Below, in pieces: positions 1 through 5,628 of a stretch of DNA of 5,713 nt. The DNA lies in NCBI GenBank assembly GCA_036507955.1, contig DATCIH010000142.1:1-5713 (forward strand), written 5' to 3'. The stretch comes from DATCIH01 sp036507955. Its GTDB lineage: Bacteria > Bacillota > Clostridia > Clostridiales > Clostridiaceae. Within the stretch, counting starts at the first letter, position 1, and the number at the start of each line of letters is the position of its first letter. The notes under the pieces were generated by a model. That model was not told where the DNA came from. It searched no databases and worked only from the letters and a program-made list of their open reading frames with translations. The position numbers were made by a program, and so were the translations under genes.

Positions 1-76
1 AATTTTTTTAGTGGTGTACATTTAAAGTCTACTATATTTATAGTTACACATTTTTTTAGTTTGTCCTAAGCACATT

Positions 77-538
77 TCATAGCTTGGTGGAATTAACTCT
101 ACTATAAATGGTCACCTTGTTATCTTTAATATCCACAGAGCTTACCGTAAGGGTATTATCAGCATTTTTAATTATATACAAGGTGGGTGTATCCTTTGTA
201 CCATATAAAATAGATCCGTAATTCCCCTGTTCCCCTGCCTGACTTGAGTCATAGAAATAACTTGACCTTCCAATTTTATAAGTGATATGTCCCCCACTAA
301 ACTCAAAAGTGTTGCTCTTACTTTTATCCGTCCATTTCCCTTCAAGACTACCTAAAAGATTAACATAAGCCCCATTCAATTTAGTAAAATTTAAAATATC
401 TCCTTTTTCTTTTTTGTCCTTGCCGAAGGTGTATTTGATTATTGCCTTTTTTCGTAAACCAAACTGAAACCTTGCTCCACCTTTGTTTCCCTTACCATAA
501 AATAATTTTCGCCCTAAGCATCTCTTTTCTTTATTTAT
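77..538 (-). pseudogene. Decayed beta-rich (possibly lipocalin-like) protein remnant
   Basis: The minus strand is open from a TGA at 539-541 to a TGA at 77-79, but the frame has no ATG and no ribosome site placed before a usable start. A TTG at 377-379 would give 100 residues; the AAGGAG nearest to it lies about 20 bases upstream, which is too far. The C-terminal part (GKWTD, TFEFSGGHITYKIG, TLTVSSVDIKDNKVTIYSRV) has the alternating pattern of short beta strands seen in lipocalin-like or lipoprotein domains. I do not recognise the family. A second minus-strand frame at 439-513 reads NYFMVRETKVEQGFSLVYEKRQ in two pieces (NYFMVRETKV then EQGFSLVYEKRQ) and also looks like the end of such a barrel, so a frameshift near 440 may have split one gene. 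No signal peptide survives. A short expressed protein from the TTG cannot be excluded. Confidence 0.45.
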
Positions 539-547
539 TCACCGAAG

Positions 548-585
548 AAAAAACTACCAAGACAAGATATATCCTAGCAGTTTTT
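548..585 (-). terminator. Intrinsic terminator, minus strand
   Basis: Read on the minus strand, AAAAACTGCTAGGATA (585-570) pairs with the stretch at 564-549 around a 5-base loop, giving a 16-bp stem that ends in TTTTTTC. Four of the pairs are G-U in the minus-strand RNA. On the plus strand the same positions would be A-C mismatches, so the structure works only for leftward transcription. It closes the transcript that would start at the promoter at 834-861. Confidence 0.7.
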
Positions 586-631
586 AGATTTCTATATTAT
601 TTAAATTTTCTTATGCAAGTATTTATTGACC

Positions 632-733
632 TTATTTTTGATATTTCTTTTTCAATTCTATTACTGTTTCCTTAGGTAACTCGGTCATGTCAACTATATC
701 TTCTATATTATCTCCCCGTGCTCTTCTATTGAA
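632..733 (-). pseudogene. C-terminal remnant resembling Rpn/PD-(D/E)XK nuclease-transposase
   Basis: Directly after the TGA of the LacI stub, the same minus-strand frame stays open for 33 codons to a TAA at 632-634. It contains IEDIVDMTELPKETV followed by a Lys-rich end. This 'x-I-E-x-I-x-x-x-T-x-L-x-x-E-x-(I/V)' pattern with a charged tail is typical of the extreme C-terminus of Rpn family recombination-promoting nucleases (PD-(D/E)XK transposase-like proteins), which are common in clostridia. The nuclease domain is absent and there is no start of its own; the internal ATG at 686-688 has no good ribosome site. I read it as the leftover end of a deleted gene. The family call rests on a short motif and is only moderately certain. 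Confidence 0.4.
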
Positions 734-796
734 TCATTTACTTTTAATTGATACACCGGCCCTTTTAGCCACATCCTTTATCGTTATGCTTCCCAT
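734..796 (-). pseudogene. LacI-family repressor, N-terminal stub
   Basis: The ATG at 794-796 is preceded by AGGAG (805-809 on the minus strand, 8-base gap). It opens a 20-codon ORF beginning MGSITIKDVAKRAGVS, which is the textbook start of a LacI/GalR-family helix-turn-helix (consensus I-x-I-K-D-V-A-x-x-A-G-V-S). The next residues should be the recognition helix (about STVSRVLN), but the frame reads IKSK and stops with TGA at 734-736. The second half of the HTH, the hinge and the whole sugar-binding domain are missing, so it cannot act as a repressor. The promoter, ribosome site and start all look intact, so a 20-residue peptide could still be made. What follows in frame resembles the tail of an unrelated protein, which suggests a deletion or recombination junction near 734-748. 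Confidence 0.6.
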
Positions 797-833
797 AATC
801 CTATCTCCTACTAAGTAAACGTATTCTTATCTA

Positions 834-861
834 ATTATATCAATATTTTAATAAAATGCAA
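834..861 (-). promoter_or_regulatory. SigA-type promoter with extended -10, driving the LacI stub
   Basis: On the minus strand a perfect TATAAT (839-834) is preceded by TGA, forming an extended -10 (TGATATAAT). TTGCAT (861-856) lies 16 bases upstream as a partial -35. Transcription would start near 827, about 30 bases before the ATG of the LacI remnant. The promoter looks better preserved than the gene it serves. Confidence 0.5.
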
Positions 862-867
862 CCTTTA

Positions 868-898
868 TTGTCATACTTTTTTAATCTCTGAATATATA
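868..898 (+). promoter_or_regulatory. Weak possible promoter of the MazG-like gene
   Basis: TTGTCA at 868-873 could be a -35. The -10 is unclear: AATATA at 891-896 gives a 17-base spacer, TATATA at 893-898 gives 19. TAATCT (882-887) and AGATTA (900-905) form an inverted repeat across the -10 region and could be an operator half-site pair. All of this is weak in such AT-rich DNA. Confidence 0.22.
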
Positions 899-929
899 TA
901 GATTAGTGCGTCACAATTAGGGGGTAACA

Positions 930-1247
930 ATGGTAGTATATGATAAGTTAGTAAGAGATAAAATCCCAGGGAAGATTAAAGCTTTAGGGAATGATTATAG
1001 CATTAGATATTGTCCTGAGGAAGAAATCTCTTTGACTTTAAAGAATAAGCTAATGGAGGAAGTAAAACTTTTGATTAGTTCAAGTTCCTGTGAGGAGATA
1101 GAAGATAGATTTGCAGATATTATGGAGGTTATATATACCTTAGCAGAGAAATCTGGCTTATGCGCGGATGATCTTCAGAAAAAAAGGTTGAGTATGAAAG
1201 AAGAGCATGGAGGCTTTAGGGAAGGGATAATTTTAGAATATTATTGA
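930..1247 (+). CDS. MazG-like / phosphoribosyl-ATP pyrophosphohydrolase-like protein, divergent active site
   Basis: This 105-residue cytoplasmic protein belongs to the small all-alpha NTP pyrophosphohydrolase group often annotated as phosphoribosyl-ATP pyrophosphohydrolase-like. The signature start YDKLVRDKIP (residues 4-13), the central helices and the C-terminal RLSMKEEHGGFREGIIL (86-102) all fit, and so does the length. Members are thought to hydrolyse nucleoside triphosphates to monophosphates through an EExxE...ExxD metal site. Here the first motif reads E43-E44-V-K-L47 and the second R60-F-A-D63, so the third and fourth acidic ligands appear to be Leu and Arg. Activity may be lost or changed. 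The start is set by AGGGGG (919-924), five bases before the ATG. The gene stands alone, divergent from the LacI stub and convergent with the membrane protein gene; a house-cleaning role would be a family-based guess. Confidence 0.85.
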   Translation: MVVYDKLVRDKIPGKIKALGNDYSIRYCPEEEISLTLKNKLMEEVKLLISSSSCEEIEDRFADIMEVIYTLAEKSGLCADDLQKKRLSMKEEHGGFREGIILEYY

Positions 1248-1276
1248 TCCTCGTAAAATGCGATTAAAGTTAAATG

Positions 1277-1316
1277 AAGCTGCCCTAGTTATAATTACTA
1301 GAGCAGTTTCCCTTTT
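1277..1316. terminator. Hairpin between convergent genes
   Basis: AAGCTGCCCTAGT (1277-1289) pairs with ACTAGAGCAGTTT (1297-1309) around a 7-base loop, with one C-A mismatch and one G-U pair. The plus-strand tail is TTTCCCTTTT, an interrupted T run; the minus-strand tail is also T-rich. It lies 29 bases after the MazG-like gene and about 30 bases after the end of the membrane protein gene coming from the other side, so it probably serves both. Confidence 0.6.
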
Positions 1317-1347
1317 ATAAATATTTAATCTACATTGCTTAACTATC

Positions 1348-2325
1348 CTAGGAAGATGCCATTTTACTAAATAAGTTAATTTTTAATTCATTTGAGGCAT
1401 CTATAGTCTTATTAATTTCTCCAACTAAATTGTTGAAATCCTCTAGATCCTTTTCACTATTAAAAGCTGGTCCATTATTCGTTTTTAAGTACTTAGTGTC
1501 TTGAATAAAAGTATAGAGTTTAGTCAAAGCATCCTTTATCTTATTTAAAGAATTCCCATAACTTACATAGGGCTCAGAAATATTTGAAAAGGCTTTTGTA
1601 TAGAAGTTTTCCGTGGCCTTATTAAAGCTATCTGGTAAATTCAGCTGTGAAGTTTTCTGCTGAAAGTCCTTTGTAATTGCTTCCTGCAAATTAGCGTATT
1701 GATCTATAACCATATAGTATTTATTTATTTGTTCTCTTTTGTTTAAAACAGCTTCTGCTGAATCATAATAATTGCCAAAACTCGAATATGAATCCATATC
1801 CAAAACAGATATTTTCTCATATAAACTAGTTAAATTGGTATTAGCTTTGGTAAAAAAATCTACAAAGTTAACTAATGCAGGTGTATATCTGCCATAAATT
1901 CTTTTATCTAAATACTCCTTAGAAAAGTCATCTCCATTGTTATCAGTTAGTAACAAAGTTGTTACTTCCGCCTGGGCATAATTCATTCGTTTGCCTTCGT
2001 TATTATTTATAATTACCCTTATGGATAATAAGCCTAAAGTCAATATTAAAAATATAGAAGCACCAGTAATTAAGCCTTGGGTTTTATTTCTTTTATTTAT
2101 TAGAAGGAAGAGGGCAAGCAATATAAAGAGTACCGTTAAAGAAGCCGCTACTGTTATTATAGACTGTATTATAAATTCCTGGTAGGAATTAAAATACTTT
2201 AATCCTTCATATAAATTCAACCCTATTAAAAAGAAAGCTATTAACAAAATAGCCACAAATAAAACACAAGCTACATATACATTTGAAATGTATAATTTTT
2301 TAAATTTATTAGATATATCTTTCAA
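1348..2325 (-). CDS. Three-helix membrane protein with extracytoplasmic helical domain, unknown function
   Basis: I do not recognise the family of this 325-residue protein. Three hydrophobic segments sit near the N-terminus (about 14-38, 52-77 and 82-106). The basic loop KRNK at 78-81 between helices 2 and 3 and the Lys-rich N-terminus put the N-terminus inside, so residues 107-325 should lie outside the membrane. That domain is polar, rich in Asn, Lys, Tyr and Ser, Cys-free and apparently all-helical (for example 197-230 and 260-285), like a sensor or adhesion helical bundle without a catalytic motif. The only workable start is TTG at 2323-2325, with AAAGG on the minus strand about 11 bases upstream; the first in-frame Met comes after the third helix. 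It begins 28 bp after the ThuA-family gene on the same strand with no terminator between, so the two are probably cotranscribed. There is no LPxTG or lipobox. Confidence 0.75.
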   Translation of the reverse strand: MKDISNKFKKLYISNVYVACVLFVAILLIAFFLIGLNLYEGLKYFNSYQEFIIQSIITVAASLTVLFILLALFLLINKRNKTQGLITGASIFLILTLGLLSIRVIINNNEGKRMNYAQAEVTTLLLTDNNGDDFSKEYLDKRIYGRYTPALVNFVDFFTKANTNLTSLYEKISVLDMDSYSSFGNYYDSAEAVLNKREQINKYYMVIDQYANLQEAITKDFQQKTSQLNLPDSFNKATENFYTKAFSNISEPYVSYGNSLNKIKDALTKLYTFIQDTKYLKTNNGPAFNSEKDLEDFNNLVGEINKTIDASNELKINLFSKMASS

Positions 2326-2353
2326 TTATTCTACTACCTTTCTGTATCATCCT

Positions 2354-3079
2354 TTAAATTTTTTCTAAAGAATCTACAACATTAGGGCAGCTTATTTCTG
2401 CCAGCTTTTTTGTTGGTTTTGCCCATAAAACTGCATTTTTAAGTACAGTCAAAATTTGCTCATTATAATAGGTTGGATAAGCTTCATGCCCTGGCTGAAA
2501 ATAAAATATCTTTCCATACCCTCGGTTATAACAGCACCCGCTCCTAAACACTTCTCCACCCTTAAACCATCCTACAAACACTAAAGTGTCTGGAGCCGGA
2601 ATATCGAATCTTTCTCCATACATCTCTTCATGAGGAAGGTCTATGTAATCTCCTATACCTTCTGCAATTGGATGACCTGGCTCTACAACCCACAGCCTTT
2701 CGTTTTCGCCTACTTCTCTCCACTTCAAAGTACAACTGGTACCCATGAGTTTTGTAAAGATCTTAGAAAGATGCCCTGAATGCAAAACAATAAGACCCAT
2801 CCCAGAAAGAACTCTCTTTTGTACTTTTTCTACTATATCATCTCTAACTTCACCATGAGCCATATGACCCCACCAGATAAGCACATCCGTATTATTTAGC
2901 ACCTCATCTGTTAAGCCATGCTCCACCTCATCTAAGGTGGCTGTGCCCGCCTCAAATTCAGGGAACTTATTAAGATATCCAGCGATGGCACCATGGATGC
3001 CCTCTGGATATACCTTTCCTATTTCCTTATCTAGCTTTTCATGTCTATATTCATTCCAAACCGTTACTTTAAGTTTCAT
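2354..3079 (-). CDS. ThuA-family protein (trehalose-utilization-like, class I glutamine amidotransferase fold)
   Basis: This 241-residue soluble protein matches the ThuA family along its whole length. Recognisable parts are WNEYRHEK (8-15), YPEGIHGAIAGYL (24-36), the strand and loop VLIWWGHMAHGEV (66-78), GLIVLHSGHLSKIF (95-108), PGHPIAEGI (134-142), LPHEEMYGE (148-156), VGWFKGGEVFRSGCCYNRGYGKIFYF (in part, 169-194) and PGHEAYPTYYN (196-206). The family has a flavodoxin/glutamine-amidotransferase-like fold without the usual Cys-His-Glu triad. It was named for trehalose utilisation in rhizobia, but the reaction of Firmicute members is not settled. The start is firm: ATG with AGGAGG (3085-3090) five bases upstream. 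No sugar transporter or dehydrogenase is nearby, so a trehalose role has no support from context. It is the first gene of a likely operon with the membrane protein downstream, and is transcribed divergently from the holin gene. Confidence 0.88.
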   Translation of the reverse strand: MKLKVTVWNEYRHEKLDKEIGKVYPEGIHGAIAGYLNKFPEFEAGTATLDEVEHGLTDEVLNNTDVLIWWGHMAHGEVRDDIVEKVQKRVLSGMGLIVLHSGHLSKIFTKLMGTSCTLKWREVGENERLWVVEPGHPIAEGIGDYIDLPHEEMYGERFDIPAPDTLVFVGWFKGGEVFRSGCCYNRGYGKIFYFQPGHEAYPTYYNEQILTVLKNAVLWAKPTKKLAEISCPNVVDSLEKI

Positions 3080-3096
3080 AAATGCCTCCTATATAA

Positions 3097-3125
3097 GAAT
3101 ATAGATATATATTAACACATATACT
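3097..3125 (+). promoter_or_regulatory. Candidate sigma-E (mother-cell sporulation) promoter of the holin gene
   Basis: GAATATA (3097-3103) matches six of seven positions of the Bacillus sigma-E -35 consensus kmATATT. Exactly 14 bases later CATATACT (3118-3125) matches seven of eight positions of the -10 consensus CATACAnT, where n is free. A start near 3132 would leave about 13 bases to the ribosome site. The spacing is the consensus spacing, but AT-rich DNA produces chance hits and no expression data are available. Confidence 0.45.
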
Positions 3126-3152
3126 TTAATAATAGAATTATTATGGGGTGTT

Positions 3153-3416
3153 ATGATGGATTTTCTAAGCTTTATTAATAAAGAAGCTCTAATTCTCATA
3201 CCAATACTATATATTATTGGTATGATGCTAAAAGGAACTCCTAAAATCAAAGATTGGCTTATTCCTTATATCTTATTATTTCTAGGAATACTAGGTGCAA
3301 ATATACTTCTAGGATTTTCACTTCAAGCCTCTTTCCAAGGTATACTAATAGCTGGCGCCGCAGTTTATACTAATCAATTATATAAACAGGCTATAAATAG
3401 GAACGATCCGAGCTAA
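3153..3416 (+). CDS. Orphan phage-type holin (A118 Hol118 / Phage_holin_5-like)
   Basis: This 87-residue membrane protein has the layout of the Listeria phage A118 holin family. A short amphipathic start leads to helix 1 (about 13-26, ALILIPILYIIGMM). The conserved linker KGTPKIKDWLIPYI (27-40) follows, then helix 2 (about 38-55) and a weakly hydrophobic third segment with QGILIAGAAVYTNQLYKQ (62-79). The tail is short and charged. Holins oligomerise in the cytoplasmic membrane and let an endolysin or another protein through. Two ATGs are in tandem; the GGGG at 3145-3148 is better spaced for the second (3156), giving 86 residues. No endolysin, tail or other phage gene lies within the window. 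The gene has its own candidate sporulation promoter and its own terminator, so it looks like a single-gene unit. It could be a prophage relic or a domesticated holin used for cell lysis or protein release. Confidence 0.82.
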   Translation: MMDFLSFINKEALILIPILYIIGMMLKGTPKIKDWLIPYILLFLGILGANILLGFSLQASFQGILIAGAAVYTNQLYKQAINRNDPS

Positions 3417-3441
3417 GATTTTCAATAAAATATGGTTTTTT

Positions 3442-3475
3442 AGGGGTATAAGATTGTCTTATGCCTCTTTTTTTT
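3442..3475 (+). terminator. Strong intrinsic terminator after the holin gene
   Basis: AGGGGTATAAGA (3442-3453) pairs with TCTTATGCCTCT (3457-3468) around a 3-base loop. The 12-bp stem includes two G-U pairs and runs straight into eight T residues (3468-3475). The wobble pairs favour plus-strand RNA. It separates the holin gene from the oxidoreductase gene. Confidence 0.88.
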
Positions 3476-3551
3476 ATTATAAATAATTTTCCTAAAATTG
3501 CTTAAACTATATATAAGGTTTTTTTCAAAGTTTATTTTAGGAGGTTTTTTT

Positions 3552-5141
3552 ATGAAAGACGTGAATAATATAGATATTTCTACCCCAAAAGATGATAGCT
3601 GGTATGAAGACAGTATACATATGCCTTACTGGATCCATAGCACCACTAAGGATCCATATCCTACTTTAAAAAAGGATATCACTGTGGATGTAGCAATTAT
3701 AGGTGGGGGGATAGTTGGAATAACCAGCGCCTACCTTCTTAAAGAAAACGGATTAAAAGTTGCGATAATAGAAGGAAATGAGCTCTGCCATGGAACTACT
3801 GGCTATACAACTGCAAAAATCACCTCCCAACATGGCTTAATATACAATAAGCTAAAAACTAATATGGGAGAAGAGAGGGCGCAGCAATATGCAGCCAGCA
3901 ATGAATATGCTATTTCCTTTATTGAAGATACAATAAAAAAAGAAAATATTGCTTGTGATTTTCATAGACTTCCTGCTTATATATACACACTTGACCCCTC
4001 ATATCGAGATAAACTAGAACAGGAAGCTAAAATTGCCTTGTCCCTTGGTATTAAGGCATCTTTCCTGGAAGAGATACCTTCCTTCTTCCCTGTTCTCGGA
4101 GCCTTATGCTTTGAAAACCAGGCGGAATTTCATCCTGTTAAATACCTCCTTGCTTTAACTAAGAAAATTTCTGGAGATAATAGCTATATCTTTGAGCACT
4201 CAAGAGCAGTGGAGGTGCAGGAAGAGGGCAGATGTGTTGTGACAACCGCTGAGGGCTACAAGGTATCCGCAGATAAGATAATAATTGCTTCCCATTTTCC
4301 TTGCTATGATGGTCTAGGGCTTTACTTTTCTAGAATATACACTGAAATGTCCTATGTAATTGCAGCAAAAATTAAAGAAACATTTCCAAAAGGAATGTTT
4401 ATAAATGCAGAAGACCCAGGTCGTTCTATCAGGTCTCAAGCCACTCCCCAAGGAGAACTCATACTATTTGGAGGGGATCACCATAAAACTGGCCATGGCC
4501 CTGACACCAAAACCCACTATGAAAATATATATTCCTTTGGAAAGGAACATTATAATTTAGAAAAGGTTCATTACCACTGGGCCACCCAGGACTGCATGAC
4601 GGTAGATGGAATACCTTATATCGGAGCACTATCTAATAAATCCACCAATATTTTTGTGGCAACAGGCTTTGGGAAATGGGGGATGAGCAATGGAACCGTG
4701 GCATCAATTATATTAACTGATATGGCTCGGGGAATTGAAAATTCCTGGTCCCCTGTGTATGACCCATCTCGGTTCACGCCAATTCCCTCTGCCGCAAAGT
4801 TGCTTAAAGAAAATGGAAGTGTAGCCGCCAGTCTGATAAAGGGGAAATTAACCCCTGTTCCAAATAGCGCAGATCTAGAAATTGGTGAAGGGAAAATACT
4901 TCAAGGGGAACAAGACAGAATTGGGGTATACAAGGATGAGGAGGGAAAGCTACACATTGTGAATGCTACTTGCACCCATCTAGGCTGTCAGTTAGTTTGG
5001 AATAATGTTGAGAAAACCTGGGATTGTCCTTGTCATGGTTCAAGATTCACAATTGATGGGGAAAATCTTGAGGGGCCGGCTTTTCTGCCTTTAAGTAAGG
5101 AACAGGGCATACCCAATAAAATAGATCCCAATATATTGTAA
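3552..5141 (+). CDS. FAD-dependent oxidoreductase with C-terminal Rieske [2Fe-2S] domain (YhfW-type)
   Basis: This 529-residue protein joins a DAO-type FAD domain (about 1-410) to a Rieske domain (about 430-525), like Bacillus YhfW. The FAD-binding fold shows VDVAIIGGGIVGITSAYLL (45-63), with GxGxxG at 51-56 and Glu74 ending the second strand, then HGTTGYTTAKIT (80-91). The second FAD contact region is IFVATGFGKWGMSNGT (367-382). The Rieske ligands are complete: C474 and H476 in CTHLGC, C492 and H495 in CPCHGS, with 15 residues between the pairs, and C479 and C494 could form the usual disulfide. The protein probably moves electrons between an amine or amino-acid-like donor and the cluster; the substrate is unknown. 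No signal peptide is present, so it is cytoplasmic. ATG 3552 is chosen because AGGAGG (3539-3544) lies seven bases upstream; the frame is open 18 codons further up, without a ribosome site. A TATAAG at 3512-3517 may be its -10. It appears monocistronic. Confidence 0.9.
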   Translation: MKDVNNIDISTPKDDSWYEDSIHMPYWIHSTTKDPYPTLKKDITVDVAIIGGGIVGITSAYLLKENGLKVAIIEGNELCHGTTGYTTAKITSQHGLIYNKLKTNMGEERAQQYAASNEYAISFIEDTIKKENIACDFHRLPAYIYTLDPSYRDKLEQEAKIALSLGIKASFLEEIPSFFPVLGALCFENQAEFHPVKYLLALTKKISGDNSYIFEHSRAVEVQEEGRCVVTTAEGYKVSADKIIIASHFPCYDGLGLYFSRIYTEMSYVIAAKIKETFPKGMFINAEDPGRSIRSQATPQGELILFGGDHHKTGHGPDTKTHYENIYSFGKEHYNLEKVHYHWATQDCMTVDGIPYIGALSNKSTNIFVATGFGKWGMSNGTVASIILTDMARGIENSWSPVYDPSRFTPIPSAAKLLKENGSVAASLIKGKLTPVPNSADLEIGEGKILQGEQDRIGVYKDEEGKLHIVNATCTHLGCQLVWNNVEKTWDCPCHGSRFTIDGENLEGPAFLPLSKEQGIPNKIDPNIL

Positions 5142-5150
5142 TTTATCATT

Positions 5151-5178
5151 CACAGCTCTGTTTAAATAACATATACTA
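5151..5178 (+). promoter_or_regulatory. Candidate sigma-K (late mother-cell) promoter of the Tyr-rich protein gene
   Basis: CATATACTA (5170-5178) fits the sigma-K -10 consensus CATAnnnTA at all defined positions. CACA (5151-5154) fits the -35 consensus mACm with a 15-base spacer, one less than the usual 16-17. The distance to the ribosome site (5196-5200) is reasonable. The same octamer CATATACT occurs in the candidate promoter before the holin gene. Chance matches are possible. Confidence 0.38.
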
Positions 5179-5206
5179 CTACGTAAATATATTTTGGAGG
5201 CAATCC

Positions 5207-5539
5207 ATGGACTTTGACTATAACTCTATGCAAGATGAAGAACGGGATGATATGAATGTTAATGCTGAGGAGTTTGCAGATAATATGTATCAATATAATA
5301 AGCCTTGCGAACAATGCTCTTTTAATCGCGGTAACAATATTGATGAAGCTGGTGATCCTAGCTCTTATGAGCCCTTCTTTAACCCAGATATGATGAGAAT
5401 GCCACCTTCTTTCAATGGTGGATACCATAACTATCCTCCTTATGACTACGGTTATCAATATCCTTATTATCCTCCTTATGGTCCTTATCCATATAATGGT
5501 TATCGCCCTGATGCACGATGCCAGGAATCCATTTCCTAA
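5207..5539 (+). CDS. Small Tyr/Pro-rich protein, spore-coat-like
   Basis: This 110-residue protein matches no family I can name. The N-terminal half is acidic (many Asp and Glu in 1-26) and is followed by a C34-E-Q-C37 pair. The C-terminal part (66-100) is almost only Pro, Tyr, Gly and Asn, ending with a lone Cys105. It has no signal peptide and no membrane segment. Residues 76-99 are two 12-residue repeats that both begin YPPY. Such Tyr- and Pro-rich low-complexity tails are typical of spore coat and exosporium proteins, where Tyr and Cys can be cross-linked. That role is inferred from composition and from the sigma-K-like element upstream. The start is clear: GGAGG (5196-5200) six bases before the ATG. 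It lies 65 bp after the oxidoreductase gene with no hairpin between, so read-through from that gene is also possible. Confidence 0.75.
   Translation: MDFDYNSMQDEERDDMNVNAEEFADNMYQYNKPCEQCSFNRGNNIDEAGDPSSYEPFFNPDMMRMPPSFNGGYHNYPPYDYGYQYPYYPPYGPYPYNGYRPDARCQESIS
5432..5503 (+). repeat. Two tandem 36-bp repeats inside the Tyr-rich gene
   Basis: Units at 5432-5467 and 5468-5503 share a perfect 13-base start (TATCCTCCTTATG) and both encode 12 residues beginning YPPY and ending in Tyr. The rest of the units has diverged. The copies directly abut, so this looks like an old in-frame tandem duplication that lengthened the low-complexity tail. Confidence 0.65.
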
Positions 5540-5577
5540 AAGTAATTTTACCCATTTTCATTTCTTCTACATAGAGG

Positions 5578-5628
5578 TTATAAAGAGTAGGCCTGTAAAA
5601 TAGTTTGGAATTCTTTTCCTTCACTCAT
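5578..5628 (-). CDS. Possible tiny ORF or broken gene start with a very strong ribosome site
   Basis: On the minus strand AAGGAGGAGG (5645-5636) is followed by two tandem ATGs at 5631 and 5628; the second is best spaced (seven bases). It reads MSEGKEFQTILQAYSL and stops with TAA at 5578. The +1 frame then stays open and continues YNLYVEEMKMGK before running antisense through the Tyr-rich gene, so a single-base change could have shortened a somewhat longer protein. The ribosome site is among the best in the window, and operator-like repeats lie just upstream, which argues that something is translated here. No family is recognised, and it converges on the Tyr-rich gene with no obvious terminator between. 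Confidence 0.35.
   Translation of the reverse strand: MSEGKEFQTILQAYSL

Noticed and set aside
2..60. Direct repeat ATTTTTTTAGT (2-12 and 50-60) and a weak GTGTA/TACAC hairpin before T7
   Set aside because: The repeat is short and T-rich, and the stem is only five pairs with a ~26-base loop, so neither rises above chance in this DNA.
442..675. Plus-strand ORF of 77 codons rich in Phe and Leu
   Set aside because: It runs antisense across the minus-strand terminator and the relic frames, has no ribosome site, and its hydrophobicity simply reflects T-rich DNA.
1991..2185. Plus-strand ORF of 64 codons
   Set aside because: It lies wholly antisense inside the membrane protein gene and has no ribosome site.
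3080..3152. Sigma-A promoter for the ThuA gene on the minus strand
   Set aside because: TAATAT after TG can be found, but the -35 at the right distance (TTCTAT) is poor, so no site was called.
3498..3551. Upstream start at 3498 for the oxidoreductase, adding 18 residues
   Set aside because: There is no ribosome site there, while AGGAGG sits seven bases before the ATG at 3552 and the extra residues do not fit the family.
5162..5458. Minus-strand ORF of 98 codons
   Set aside because: It is the antisense shadow of the Tyr-rich gene, which has a good ribosome site and plausible composition; the shadow has neither.
5415..5603. Plus-strand ORF of 62 codons in another frame of the Tyr-rich gene
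   Set aside because: It overlaps the real gene out of frame and has no ribosome site; the Ile/Met/Leu run is a frame-shifted reading of the repeat.
5412..5624. Minus-strand ORF of 70 codons starting at GTG
   Set aside because: Most of it is antisense to the Pro/Tyr repeats and reads as His/Asp/Lys low complexity. Only its first part is of interest, and that is treated with the tiny ORF.
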